Positions 31,652 through 40,721 of a DNA stretch of 41,683 nt are shown in pieces. Every line of letters starts with the position of its first letter. The stretch's first letter is position 1. The stretch covers positions 1 to 41,683 of the forward strand of contig JALWRH010000104.1 of assembly GCA_026994195.1 (NCBI GenBank), read 5' to 3'. The notes below the pieces were generated by a model. It searched no databases and was not told where the DNA came from. It saw nothing but the letters and a program-made list of their open reading frames with translations. Position numbers and translations under genes: made by a program. The stretch is from Sedimenticola sp. GTDB taxonomy: Bacteria; Pseudomonadota; Gammaproteobacteria; Chromatiales; Chromatiaceae.

Positions 31652-33951
31652 TGCTCATCACCTGCTCTGTCCACGGAAGTCCCGTACACCCGGTCGCCAC
31701 CTTTGGTGCGGATTACCCCCGCCTCTTCAAGAAATTCCTGTTTGAGTCCCTGCATCCGGGTGCGGAAATCCCGGGTGATTCTCAGCGCATCCTCAGCGCT
31801 GGTGATCACCCTGGGAGTGAGCACGATAACCAGTTCGACTCTTTCGTTGCCATTCTCGGTTTCACCAAACAACGAACCCAGCACCGGAATCTTGTAAATG
31901 AATGGCACGCCGCCTTCACTATTGGTGCGTTTGTCCCGGATCAACCCGCCCAGCACCACGGTCTGTCCGCTCTGCACTGCCACCGTGCTGTTGATTTCAC
32001 GGGTCTGTATAGTCGGCTGGTTGGTCTGGATCTCCGTGTCCGCCACGGCGCTGACTTCCTGAGTGACTTCCATGGTCACCAGGCCACCGGGATTGACCCG
32101 GGGCTTCACCGTCAGAATGATGCCGGTTTCACGATACTGAACTGTCTGGATGATATTGCCGGCATCGTTGGACTGGCTCTGAGTCAGGGTAGGCACTTCG
32201 TCACCCACCCGGATCTTGGCTTCATGGTTGTCTAAAACCATCACCGAAGGTGCGGACAACACATTGACCAGAGAATCATTGGCGAACGCATTGAGCACGG
32301 CCTTGACGGCGCCGGTGCTGTCGATGAGCGACCAGTTGAAGCCATTGAGCAGACTGCTCAGGCCCCCGCTGATGTTCGTGCCGGAGGTAGAGCCGCCCAC
32401 GCCGCCGATGCTCTGCCGGCCGTTTCCGCCGGCTCCCCCCTGAAAGAACCAGGAAATGCCGTATTTCAGTTTATCCTTGAGCAACACTTCGACAATGGTC
32501 GCTTCTATATGTACCTGCAGTGGCACGATATCCAGCTGCTCCAGGGTGCTGAGAATGCGTTTGTAGTCCCGGGGAGAGGCCAGAATCAAAAGGGTGTTGT
32601 GATCTTCATCCGCGACCACCCGAATTTCACCTTCCAGGGCGCTGCTTTTGCCACTGCTGGCGCTAGTGGGCTTTTTCTTGGCCGCTACCTTGGGTTTTCT
32701 GGCCTTTTCAGCGGCGGATTTGGAATTTTTCGATTTGGAGGCGACGGTAGTGCTTTTCAGGCCCGGCGCAACGGATCCCGGTTTGGTCTTGGGTTTTGCG
32801 CTCTTGCCGGTGAACAGTTCATTGAGCAGGCCGGCCAGGTCTTCCGCCTTGCCATTGCGCACCCGGTACACGAACAGGCGCTGCTCCTCGCCTGACTGGG
32901 CCATGGAATCAAAGCGCTTGATCCACTTGCCGACTTCCTCCAGGTATTCCCGGTGCGCTGAAACCACCAGGAATCCATTGGCGCTTTCAATAGGCGTAAT
33001 ACGCACCAGCCCACCCAGCGCCTTGCCCGTATCCCCGCCCAGCACCGCATCCAGATCCTGCTGCACCTGATCCACGCTGCCATTTTCCAAAGCAAAGAAC
33101 CCTACGGACAAACCCTTGACCCAGTTGACATCAAAAGTATCGATGATATCCATCATCTGCTGCATGTCCTGGGCGCTTCCGGACAGAATCAGCAGGTTGC
33201 GCTTGTTGTCCACGCGCACAATGCTGTTTTCCCGGACCAGAGGCTTGAGGATATCGTTCATCTCATCTGCACCAATATTCCTGAGAGGGCGGATAACAAG
33301 ATTGTGCCCCGCTGGCAGAGGCAGTTGGGCATCAGCCAGCTGGGGTGTCAGCAATCCCTTGTTGGCCTTGGCCACAGGAACGACATGATACGTATTGCCC
33401 TTGCGCACCAGAGTAGCGTTGTTCATGCGTAGCAGGGTTTCCAGCAAAGGCAGCAGGTCGTTGCGCGAAACAGGGGCACCGGTCTGCATGCTCACACCGC
33501 CATGCACACCGGGATCGACGATGTAGTTGAGCTTGAGCGTATCGCCAAGGACGATCTTGACCACCTCCCTGATGTCCGTGTTCTCGAAATTCAGGGTGAT
33601 GTCGCGGTTGTTACTGAATTTTGGAGCAGGCGCGCTGCTACCCTTGCCTTGCGCAGCCGATGGTTTGATGAAACGCCCGGTTCCTGGCACCTGCCAATCC
33701 TGCATCGCTGGGGGGGCGTCCTGCCCTTCCTGGGGCGAAGCATCGGCAATGCTGTCCGAAAGTTCCGTGCCCTGTTTCAGTTCCAATACGCCCCTGGCGT
33801 CATTCATCGGCACTTTGGGGGCAACAACTTCCTGGTGGGCTTTCGCCAGGGGAAATGACTGGCAGGCACTCAGCAGCGGCACCAGCAGCACCAGAAAAAA
33901 GCCGCGAACGACCAGGCGTCGCCAGTTCTTGATGGTCACGGTTGTATTCAA
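31648..33951 (-). CDS. gspD: Type II secretion system secretin GspD
   Basis: 767 residues. It starts at TTG 33951, with AGGGA 8 nt upstream and a stop codon in frame before any ATG. The N-terminus carries a lipobox, LLSAC, so the secretin itself is a lipoprotein, as in XpsD and HxcQ. N0 (ITLNFENTDIREVVKIVLGD..), N1 to N3 domains and the secretin barrel (DEVPTLTQSQ, TGIILTVKPRVNPGG, VQSGQTVVLGGLIRDK, IPVLGSLFG, VIVLTPRVI) follow. A Lys/Ser/Ala-rich disordered insert of ~55 residues (about 383-437) splits the N3 domain. It makes the outer-membrane channel for folded proteins. Last of the Xps-type core genes; a 104-bp gap separates it from gspN. Confidence 0.96.
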   Translation of the reverse strand: MNTTVTIKNWRRLVVRGFFLVLLVPLLSACQSFPLAKAHQEVVAPKVPMNDARGVLELKQGTELSDSIADASPQEGQDAPPAMQDWQVPGTGRFIKPSAAQGKGSSAPAPKFSNNRDITLNFENTDIREVVKIVLGDTLKLNYIVDPGVHGGVSMQTGAPVSRNDLLPLLETLLRMNNATLVRKGNTYHVVPVAKANKGLLTPQLADAQLPLPAGHNLVIRPLRNIGADEMNDILKPLVRENSIVRVDNKRNLLILSGSAQDMQQMMDIIDTFDVNWVKGLSVGFFALENGSVDQVQQDLDAVLGGDTGKALGGLVRITPIESANGFLVVSAHREYLEEVGKWIKRFDSMAQSGEEQRLFVYRVRNGKAEDLAGLLNELFTGKSAKPKTKPGSVAPGLKSTTVASKSKNSKSAAEKARKPKVAAKKKPTSASSGKSSALEGEIRVVADEDHNTLLILASPRDYKRILSTLEQLDIVPLQVHIEATIVEVLLKDKLKYGISWFFQGGAGGNGRQSIGGVGGSTSGTNISGGLSSLLNGFNWSLIDSTGAVKAVLNAFANDSLVNVLSAPSVMVLDNHEAKIRVGDEVPTLTQSQSNDAGNIIQTVQYRETGIILTVKPRVNPGGLVTMEVTQEVSAVADTEIQTNQPTIQTREINSTVAVQSGQTVVLGGLIRDKRTNSEGGVPFIYKIPVLGSLFGETENGNERVELVIVLTPRVITSAEDALRITRDFRTRMQGLKQEFLEEAGVIRTKGGDRVYGTSVDRAGDEQ

Positions 33952-34055
33952 TGTCTGTTTCCCTGATTGTTAAGCGCGGAATGTTAACACATACCCGGCA
34001 ACGGCAGAAATCATGGCATCCTGCACTTAGGTCGGTTAAAACGTACACCCTGCCT

Positions 34056-34667
34056 TTATGGTTTACCCTTCTGCGCCGGTCTGGGACGGGCCACTCTGCC
34101 ATTCGCATTCCTGGCAGGTGGCCTTACTGTCCGCTTTGACGGTTTCTTTGGCGCCTTTTTGACAGGCTTGACCGGCTTGTAGTTCCACAGCAGCAATGAT
34201 TCTGTTTCCGTTCCATTGCGCAATATCAGCTTGTCTTTCTCTATGGAAACCACCGTCCAGCCGTCGATTTCTTCTCCTACGCGCACCCGTTTGCTTCCCT
34301 TGTTCTTCCCGCCTTTCAGCAAGGCATAGGTCTGATTGCCGATGCTGATCACCCCTGAAAGCTGCACTCGGGGCTTTCCCGCCTTGTGTGAGGGTCCTGG
34401 CTTTCTGCCCCCGCCTTTCTCCGGCACATAGGGCGGCGGTGGACGCCGCTTGCTGAAGAACAGCGGGCGGGCGCTGATGGCATGGTAAGCGGCCAAAGGC
34501 GGAAAACCTGAGACCCGGTCCATACTTTTCAGGAGCTTGCCCATATCTGCTCCATCCGCACCGGAGGGAGGCAGGAGCTCAAGCTCTGGTTCAGCCACTG
34601 GATTGAACCAGCGCCAGCCAAGAAACGCAGCCAGAACCACGGCCACCGTGAGCAGGAAGCGGTTCAT
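34056..34667 (-). CDS. gspN: GspC/XpsN-like inner-membrane component
   Basis: 203 residues. One N-terminal membrane helix (~4-20) is followed by a Pro-rich periplasmic linker with SARPLFFSKRRP (65-75), then a small HR-like beta domain (LSGVISIGNQTYALL to TESLLLW, ~103-161) as in GspC. The PDZ domain of classical GspC is missing; instead there is a 40-residue tail packed with Lys, Arg and Pro (164-203). Position between gspM and gspD matches xpsN of Xanthomonas, the functional GspC equivalent that connects the inner-membrane platform with the secretin. ATG 34667 overlaps gspM by 4 bp with a strong GGAGG site. Confidence 0.85.
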   Translation of the reverse strand: MNRFLLTVAVVLAAFLGWRWFNPVAEPELELLPPSGADGADMGKLLKSMDRVSGFPPLAAYHAISARPLFFSKRRPPPPYVPEKGGGRKPGPSHKAGKPRVQLSGVISIGNQTYALLKGGKNKGSKRVRVGEEIDGWTVVSIEKDKLILRNGTETESLLLWNYKPVKPVKKAPKKPSKRTVRPPARNANGRVARPRPAQKGKP

Positions 34668-35248
34668 TTTCCGCCTCCTGTGAGCATGTAACCCACCAGC
34701 TCAAAGCTCACATCCAGCTCGTAGCCTTCCACGCGATTCCTGCGCCGCCCCTTTACCGTCCGCCGGCTGCGTATGGAAACATTGTTGATGTTGACGATAG
34801 GCAATTGGCTTTCCAGTTCATGCAACACCCTGGACAGGGCATCCACATCGCCTTTCATACGCACCTTGACCTTGATTTCCCGCGTAGGTCCCTCTTCCTC
34901 AGTATCCACTTTCTGGGTACTCACCAATTTTCCCTGAGCTTCCGTAACGATGGTTTTTACGCGTTTTTGAAGTTCGGCCGCCGCCAGCTCCGGATTGGTG
35001 GCCCCTATGAAAAACTTTCCCTGACGCAACTGCTGGTGCAAATTCTTCAGGGCCTTGCGCTGCTCCGGGGCGCTGTCCAACAAGCGCTGGTAACGTTGTA
35101 TATGGTCTGCAGACTGATCCACGGCTTTCGTATAGAACTGCATCTTGGACCACCAGGGATAGATGATCAGCGCCAACAGCAACACCAGCAGCAGACCCAT
35201 GCCACCGAGCACCCATACACAACGCTGTCTGTCTCCTCGCAGATTCAT
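34664..35248 (-). CDS. gspM: GspM-like inner-membrane component (GspM_b/XpsM type)
   Basis: 194 residues: one membrane helix (~10-31), a coiled-coil segment (~36-75) and a ferredoxin-like periplasmic domain (VKVRMKGDVDALSRVLHELES, VNINNVSIRS..) like PilO and GspM. In Xps-type systems it partners GspL to hold the assembly platform. It starts 2 bp after gspL and overlaps gspN by 4 bp. Confidence 0.88.
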   Translation of the reverse strand: MNLRGDRQRCVWVLGGMGLLLVLLLALIIYPWWSKMQFYTKAVDQSADHIQRYQRLLDSAPEQRKALKNLHQQLRQGKFFIGATNPELAAAELQKRVKTIVTEAQGKLVSTQKVDTEEEGPTREIKVKVRMKGDVDALSRVLHELESQLPIVNINNVSIRSRRTVKGRRRNRVEGYELDVSFELVGYMLTGGGK

Positions 35249-35250
35249 GT

Positions 35251-36597
35251 TTACCCCCCTGACCCGTGTGTCATCCCACTCGGAACAGGAGCGCTGTTGC
35301 TGGAACCACGGATATGGGTGACAGGCTGCGTGGTGGAAGCATTAGGATAGGCAATAACCGCCGGTTCACTCACATGAGGCTGGGGGACTCCAACGGGTGT
35401 CCCGGAAGAGGAAGCTGCGCTATCGCCACCTGAAGGTGGAGGGTGCTTCCCGGCCTGGTCCTTGCTTTTCCCGGTTCGGGAGGCATCGTCCGGAGCTGCC
35501 GGCGATTTTGCGGTTTCTGTGCTGCCGCCGGGAGGACGGTCTTCAGGATTGGCCACCTGCCTTTCCACTCCCGGCTCCCGGGGGAAAGGCATGTTGATGG
35601 TAGCGGAAAGATTGAACAGCTCCTTGCCGCGTTGCTGGGTAACCGGTGAAAGAAAGTGCGGATCATCGAACCCGGGGGCTTTCTGTAGCAAGCCGATAAG
35701 AGAAGAGGCCTGCCCGGAAGTGCCATTGATGACCAACTCACTGCCTTTGATTTCCAGGCGCTGCAGGGAGGTATCATCGGGCAACAGGTTGGTCAGCACC
35801 TGCAGCAGGTCGATCACCGGCGGGGCCGCCTGCCAGCGGGTGCTGACATCCTTGACCGCCTGCAATTCCTTGTTCAGGGTCTCACGGATCTTCATGACCT
35901 GGGCCGCTTTGACGCGCAGGGTATTTTCTTTCTGCTGCAGGGCGATGGCCAACTGGCGTTTCTGCCACAACGGCAGCGCCAGGGCGGCAATCAACAGCAG
36001 CAACACTACCACAGAAGGCAAGGCACTAAGGGCCAGCCGCTTCAGATCGGGACGGGCGCGCATCTGCGGTGGCAGCAGGTTGGCCTCTTCCCAAAGAGAC
36101 GCAGCGCTCATGGCGTCCACGGGAATCCCCGCGGCACGCAGCTTGTCCAGCCAGCCATCCACCCGCTGACGTGGAACCAGAGCCACGGCTACCGTAAGCA
36201 TATCGTCACTGCTTTCCCGGGGCAGCAACTGGTAGTCAAAATACACCTGATCGACACTGAAAGGTGTCAGCCTGTCCAACTCGAAACCCAACACCTGGCG
36301 CAGATTTTCTGCCGCAGCCCCAGGCAATACCACCGTTCTGCTCAACACCCAGGGCGGTGGCAACATCAGAACCAGCGGATATTCATGAGACTTGAGACGT
36401 GCTGCCGTGCCGCCTTCCAGGGCGCGCAGCTCCTCCAAGGGGCGGCCATCCCTGAGCAGGCGTGCGGTCTCCGGCCCCAGTTCGAGGATATAGGGCGTGA
36501 TGCGCGAGGAAATGCGCTCCCGCCAGGATTCCGGCAGACAGTCCAGCACCTGCTTGCGCCACTGGCGCAGCGTCTGAGTGACAGAAGAGCCCAACAC
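35251..36597 (-). CDS. gspL: GspL/PilN-like inner-membrane component with disordered C-terminal tail
   Basis: 448 residues, starting at GTG 36597. An actin-like cytoplasmic region (~1-180, including the VLPGAAAENLRQVLGFELDRLTPF helix) precedes one membrane helix (191-211), a coiled coil and a PilN-like domain (PVIDLLQVLTNLLPDDTSLQRLEI..). In the family it recruits the GspE ATPase to the membrane. The last ~105 residues (from about 345) are Pro/Ser/Gly-rich and apparently disordered, longer than typical, and lie in the periplasm. It follows gspK by 5 bp and precedes gspM by 2 bp. Confidence 0.92.
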   Translation of the reverse strand: MLGSSVTQTLRQWRKQVLDCLPESWRERISSRITPYILELGPETARLLRDGRPLEELRALEGGTAARLKSHEYPLVLMLPPPWVLSRTVVLPGAAAENLRQVLGFELDRLTPFSVDQVYFDYQLLPRESSDDMLTVAVALVPRQRVDGWLDKLRAAGIPVDAMSAASLWEEANLLPPQMRARPDLKRLALSALPSVVVLLLLIAALALPLWQKRQLAIALQQKENTLRVKAAQVMKIRETLNKELQAVKDVSTRWQAAPPVIDLLQVLTNLLPDDTSLQRLEIKGSELVINGTSGQASSLIGLLQKAPGFDDPHFLSPVTQQRGKELFNLSATINMPFPREPGVERQVANPEDRPPGGSTETAKSPAAPDDASRTGKSKDQAGKHPPPSGGDSAASSSGTPVGVPQPHVSEPAVIAYPNASTTQPVTHIRGSSNSAPVPSGMTHGSGG

Positions 36598-36602
36598 CCC
36601 GC

Positions 36603-37550
36603 TCAGCCCTCGTCCTCAGGCGGCATGGCGCGGCCCAGGGCCCCCAGCTTGCCAAATTTCTTTTGTAACAACATATAACCCTTGCGTGTTCTCTTTCTTG
36701 TATCCACAACCATTTCCGCCTGTGCTTTTCCACCTCCCGCCAGATCCAGCTCGGCAAACAGACGAAAGCGTGTGCCCATGCTGTTCTTGAAAAAGGCGCC
36801 GCCAAAGGCGGGCATGGGCACCGGCAGGCCCTGTTCCCGGGCTTGCTGACGCTGCAGAATATATTCGTCCACCTCTTCCGGGGTCACACCGGGTACGGCC
36901 AGCAACACCTTGCGCGAGGCAAACGCGGGATTGACTGTACGTTGCCGCGCATCCACGGTCAATGCCCCGGCCAGTTTTTTGTACAGATCAGGCGTCATGC
37001 CAAGAATCTGCTGCAACTCCTCTACTGAAAGGAATTGACCATCCCGGGCGCCAATGGGACGGCCATCGGAGCGGTAGTCCTGATCCTCGGCACCCTCTGC
37101 ATGACGGTTGTTGTCCCGGTCACGCCAGTCCAGTATGGCATCCCGCAGGGCCAGAGCTTCCCCTTCCTCCAACCCCGTGGACTGAAGCAGGCTCAGCAAG
37201 ACATCATCCCGGGCCTGATTGAGATCGATGCGCGCCCCTTCCGGCGCCGCCCCCACCCACAGCAGCCGCCCGCGAAAGTTCCAGGGATGCAGGCGTCCAT
37301 CCACCGGCCAGGGATTTTCTTCAGCCGGACGGTTGCGCCGCTCCAGCATCAAAGCCATAAAATTCAGCCCCGCGCTGAGCAGGGCCCGGGCTTCACGCTC
37401 CTGGCGTATATTGCCGGTCATCATCACACCGGTGCGCTGGGTCATGGACATGGCCCCGGCAATGACGCTGAGCAGCACGATCACCCACAGCACCAGCACC
37501 AGGGCAATACCCCGCTGGGAAGCGCCTGCTGCTGACCACTGCCGGTTCAT
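36603..37550 (-). CDS. gspK: Type II secretion minor pseudopilin GspK
   Basis: 315 residues from ATG 37550, which overlaps the gspJ stop (ATGA); a longer in-frame start at 37583 lies inside gspJ. The prepilin leader ends in ASQRG and is followed by IALVLVLWVIVLLSVIAG; the usual Glu at position 5 is absent, which is normal for GspK. The helical domain with LQSTGLEEGEALALRDAILDWRDRDN is the conserved GspK insert that caps the pseudopilus tip. Residues D-R-D-N are the typical calcium-binding start. Confidence 0.95.
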   Translation of the reverse strand: MNRQWSAAGASQRGIALVLVLWVIVLLSVIAGAMSMTQRTGVMMTGNIRQEREARALLSAGLNFMALMLERRNRPAEENPWPVDGRLHPWNFRGRLLWVGAAPEGARIDLNQARDDVLLSLLQSTGLEEGEALALRDAILDWRDRDNNRHAEGAEDQDYRSDGRPIGARDGQFLSVEELQQILGMTPDLYKKLAGALTVDARQRTVNPAFASRKVLLAVPGVTPEEVDEYILQRQQAREQGLPVPMPAFGGAFFKNSMGTRFRLFAELDLAGGGKAQAEMVVDTRKRTRKGYMLLQKKFGKLGALGRAMPPEDEG

Positions 37551-38245
37551 CGCGCCGGCAACTCGAAAGTCATTTCCGGCCATGCACCCTTGCTGTCGCG
37601 GATTTTTATGCTGACCAGCATGGGCAGATAGGGGCGGTCCTCCCAGGCCGAATCCCAGTTGGCGCTTTCATCCCCCTTGGCCATCACACCATAATAAGAA
37701 AATTTCACCTCCTGGATATCATCCACCAGCACGGATTCGCTGTACCAGGCCCGCAGTTCCGGTTTTTCTTTACCTGGGCGATAAAGTTCATTGCCCGACA
37801 GAGGCCGCCATTCGGGCAGGCCGGCCTCCCCGGCCAGCACCTCGGGGTGATACAGCCAGCGGCGCAGAATGAGCTGCTTCTTTTTTCCCGCCAGAGCGCG
37901 CTGCAAGCGGATGATATAGAGACCGCCACTGCCCAGATGGGCCGGCATGGGGCTCACAAACTCCACCGCATTGGCCTTGCCTTTGAAGAAAAACACGTTC
38001 TCCCCTTCGGATTCCACATGACTGCTCAGGGGGCGCGCCTGGGCGAAGCGATCGGAAAGATATTGCCACAGCATACTGATGCTGGTATCCCGGTCCTGAC
38101 GGGTTTCGCTGGCATCCCATGCCTTGCCCGCAAAGCGCAGTGCGCCGAACAGCAGTACCGTCATCAGGCCGATGAGGGCCAGAGAGATGATCAGTTCCAG
38201 AAGGGTGAAACCGGAATGGCGGAAAGAATGCGTGTTTCTGCCCAT
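37547..38245 (-). CDS. gspJ: Type II secretion minor pseudopilin GspJ
   Basis: 232 residues from ATG 38245, which overlaps the gspI stop as TAATG; the longer in-frame start at 38308 would lie in gspI. The class III leader SFRHSG is followed by FTLLELIISLALIGLM, with Glu at position 5. It forms part of the GspI-J-K tip complex with its upstream and downstream neighbours, with which it overlaps by a few bases. Confidence 0.95.
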   Translation of the reverse strand: MGRNTHSFRHSGFTLLELIISLALIGLMTVLLFGALRFAGKAWDASETRQDRDTSISMLWQYLSDRFAQARPLSSHVESEGENVFFFKGKANAVEFVSPMPAHLGSGGLYIIRLQRALAGKKKQLILRRWLYHPEVLAGEAGLPEWRPLSGNELYRPGKEKPELRAWYSESVLVDDIQEVKFSYYGVMAKGDESANWDSAWEDRPYLPMLVSIKIRDSKGAWPEMTFELPAR

Positions 38246-38619
38246 TATTTGTTGCTCAGGCGCAGGGTGCTGATGCGGTAATTGCGCATCCGGCCGGCAT
38301 TGCCCCAACTGACCTGCACCTCCACCAACCAGGCCTTGAAAGTTTCGGGAAGGTCATCGAGATCCTTCCAGGGTTCCACAGTCAGTTGCCAGCGATAGTC
38401 TCCCTCCTCTCCCTGATCAGCACCGGCTTCCAGGGGCATGCGGTTGGCCGCCTCGGCCAGATGGGACTCGGCAATAATCATGGCGCGGGTGTAGCCGCCG
38501 GCCACGGACAGGTTGCGCAGGCTGCTGCCAAAAGCCTGGTAGAGAATGCCCAGAGACATGCCCAGAATGGCAAAGGCCACCAGCACTTCTAGAAGGGAGA
38601 AGCCTTGCTGCCTGCGCAT
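38245..38619 (-). CDS. gspI: Type II secretion minor pseudopilin GspI
   Basis: 124 residues. Prepilin leader MRRQQG, cleavage before FSLLEVLVAFAILGM with Glu5. Short beta-rich domain with WLVEVQVSWG. Length and placement between gspH and gspJ identify it as GspI, which nucleates the pseudopilus tip. The start overlaps the gspH stop by one base (TGATG). Confidence 0.95.
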   Translation of the reverse strand: MRRQQGFSLLEVLVAFAILGMSLGILYQAFGSSLRNLSVAGGYTRAMIIAESHLAEAANRMPLEAGADQGEEGDYRWQLTVEPWKDLDDLPETFKAWLVEVQVSWGNAGRMRNYRISTLRLSNK

Positions 38620-39122
38620 CAGTAGTCCGGCTCCAGATCCAGGATGCGCACCTTACCGGTGAGCCAGTCCACATCCACTCCGAACCCGCGCTCTCCATGG
38701 CGCAGGTTGACCCGTCCGCCCGTGGAACCGCCATCGGGAAAGAAACGGATCGCCCCCACGCTGTCTCCACGGGTTTCGCTTTCAGCCGTCAACATGCTGA
38801 TATCCACGGACTCGGGAATGCTGTAGTTTCTGTTACGCCCTGTGATCTTGAAGTGGCGCTTCTCCGCATCCAGGATCAACACCGCTTCTTCCCGGGATGT
38901 GAGCGCATGCGTGCGGGCATAACGCAAACCCGCCGCCAGTTCCCTGGCAGCGGACTTGAGTTGGGTTCCCGGCAGGGCGCTGGACACCATGGGCGGCACC
39001 AGTACCATCATGATAGCCGCCAAGGCCATGACCAGCAGCAGTTCCAGCAGGGTGAAACCACCCCGGCGCCTACTCCCAGCTGGTAATGTCGCGGGCTTCA
39101 CCCTCTCCACCCGGCTGGCCAT
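38619..39122 (-). CDS. gspH: Type II secretion minor pseudopilin GspH
   Basis: About 168 residues if started at ATG 39122, overlapping the end of gspG by ~53 bp. The leader ends in RRRGG before FTLLELLLVMALAAIMM, with the conserved Glu at position 5. In-frame GTG codons at 39110 and 39101 give shorter leaders that fit better with typical lengths, but no strong ribosome site separates these choices. The body (SAARELAAGLRYARTHALTSREEAVL) is typical of GspH/FimT proteins. Confidence 0.9.
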   Translation of the reverse strand: MASRVERVKPATLPAGSRRRGGFTLLELLLVMALAAIMMVLVPPMVSSALPGTQLKSAARELAAGLRYARTHALTSREEAVLILDAEKRHFKITGRNRNYSIPESVDISMLTAESETRGDSVGAIRFFPDGGSTGGRVNLRHGERGFGVDVDWLTGKVRILDLEPDY

Positions 39123-39471
39123 CGGAACCATAGGAAACAATGTCGTAGTCGCCATGTTCACCCGGGAACCGGTACTGGTAATCGTTGCCCCAGGGATCCT
39201 TGGGCAGCTTGTCCAGTACGGACTTGTTGCCATTTACCCCTTTGGTCAGGGCGTCCAGAGACTGGGGATAGTTCATGGCATCCAGCTTGTACAGTTCCAG
39301 TGCGCTCTTCAGGTTGCCGATCTGAGCCACCGCCGCATCATGCTTGCCCTTGCCAAACTGTTGCATGACTTTGGGAGCAACAAGACCCGCCAGCATGGCC
39401 AGAATAGCCAGCACCACCAGTAGTTCCAGCAGAGTGAAACCTGCGTTGCTTCGTTTTGTGTTGATATTCAT
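39070..39471 (-). CDS. gspG: Type II secretion major pseudopilin GspG
   Basis: 133 residues. Short leader MNINTKRSNAG cleaved before FTLLELLVVLAILAMLAGLVAP with Glu5. The conserved C-terminal PKDPWGNDYQYRFPG and the YGSDGQPGGEGEARDITSW loop carry the calcium-binding Asp residues that stabilise the pseudopilus fibre. It is the fifth letter of the standard order and the third gene of this operon after gspE and gspF. Confidence 0.97.
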   Translation of the reverse strand: MNINTKRSNAGFTLLELLVVLAILAMLAGLVAPKVMQQFGKGKHDAAVAQIGNLKSALELYKLDAMNYPQSLDALTKGVNGNKSVLDKLPKDPWGNDYQYRFPGEHGDYDIVSYGSDGQPGGEGEARDITSWE

Positions 39472-39512
39472 ACTCTCTATGCTTCTCCTCGATGTAACAG
39501 AATCTGGATGGC

Positions 39513-40721
39513 TTACAGGGCCAGGTCGTTGGCCCCCAGTATAGCCAGCATTATAGATGCGATGATACCCGCCACGATCAAACCCAAACCCACGATCAGC
39601 GCCGGTTCCAGGTAGGTGAGCAGGCGTTTGACGCTGGCGCGCACCTCATTGTCGAACACGTCTGCCACTTTGTTGAGCATGGGTTCCAGGTCCCCGGACT
39701 CTTCGCCCACTTTGATCATCTGCAGAGCCAGGGGCGGCAGCACGCCGTCTTCGATGAGTGGATCCGCCAGTCCCTTGCCGCGCTTGAGGCTCTCGGCCGC
39801 ATCGCTGATGCTGGACTTGATCACTGTGTTGTTTATGACATCCTTGACCAGATTAAGTGCCCCAAGCAAGGGCAGACCGTTGTGCAGCAGGATCGCCAGG
39901 GTGCGCGTGAGGCGTGCTGTCTCGACCTTGGCAATGAGATCTCCCAACAAAGGCCATTTCAGCATGCGCCTGTCCCACACGGCCTTCACTTCCGGTTTGG
40001 CAAAATGCTGTCCGGCAAAAGCCACGAACAGCAGAATGGCGGAAAGCATCACCCACCAATAACGGGTCATGGCATTGCCTATGCCCACCACGATCTGGGT
40101 GGGCAGGGGCAGACTCTTGCCCATGTCCGCGAACATCTGACTGAACTGGGGCACCACTCCCACCAGCAGGCCGATAACCGACAGGCCCGCCACCGTGAGC
40201 AGAATAGTGGGATAGGTCAGGGCAGCACGCACATCATCACGCAGATCCTTGGAGCGTTCCAGGTATTCGGCCAGCTTCTCCAGCACGTTGTGCAACACAC
40301 CGCCCGCCTCGCCAGCTTTGACCATACTGATATACAGGGGGGTGAAAATCTTGCCCTGGGCTTCCAGGGCCGCTGACAGGGTGGCGCCGCCCTGCACTTT
40401 CTCACGAATGCTTTCGATCATGCGCACCAGGGCTTCATCTTCAGACAGGTCTGCAAGAATCTGCAAGGCCCGGTCCAGGGTCATACCGGCTTCCAGCAGC
40501 GTCGCCACTTCCCGGGTGAAGTGCAGGATCTGCTCCTGATCCACTTTGGGTTTGCGGCTGCGGAACAGGCCTTTGAGACCGCTCCCCGCCCGGCCCGTGC
40601 GAATGGGCATGAGACCCTCGGCCTGGAGCTGACTCACCAGGGCGCCTTCGTTGGCGGCTTCCATTTCACCTTCCACCACCTCGCCATTGGCGCGCACCGC
40701 CTTGTAACTGAACTGGGGCAT
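39513..40721 (-). CDS. gspF: Type II secretion inner-membrane platform protein GspF
   Basis: 402 residues, the normal length. Two related T2SSF domains are visible (FTREVATLLEAGMTLDRALQILAD.. and RLTRTLAILLHNGLPLLGALNLV..), with three membrane helices (~170-195, ~220-235 and ~375-395). GspF connects the ATPase motor with the pseudopilus base. The ATG overlaps the gspE stop by one base (TGATG). It is followed by a 41-bp gap before gspG. Confidence 0.97.
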   Translation of the reverse strand: MPQFSYKAVRANGEVVEGEMEAANEGALVSQLQAEGLMPIRTGRAGSGLKGLFRSRKPKVDQEQILHFTREVATLLEAGMTLDRALQILADLSEDEALVRMIESIREKVQGGATLSAALEAQGKIFTPLYISMVKAGEAGGVLHNVLEKLAEYLERSKDLRDDVRAALTYPTILLTVAGLSVIGLLVGVVPQFSQMFADMGKSLPLPTQIVVGIGNAMTRYWWVMLSAILLFVAFAGQHFAKPEVKAVWDRRMLKWPLLGDLIAKVETARLTRTLAILLHNGLPLLGALNLVKDVINNTVIKSSISDAAESLKRGKGLADPLIEDGVLPPLALQMIKVGEESGDLEPMLNKVADVFDNEVRASVKRLLTYLEPALIVGLGLIVAGIIASIMLAILGANDLAL

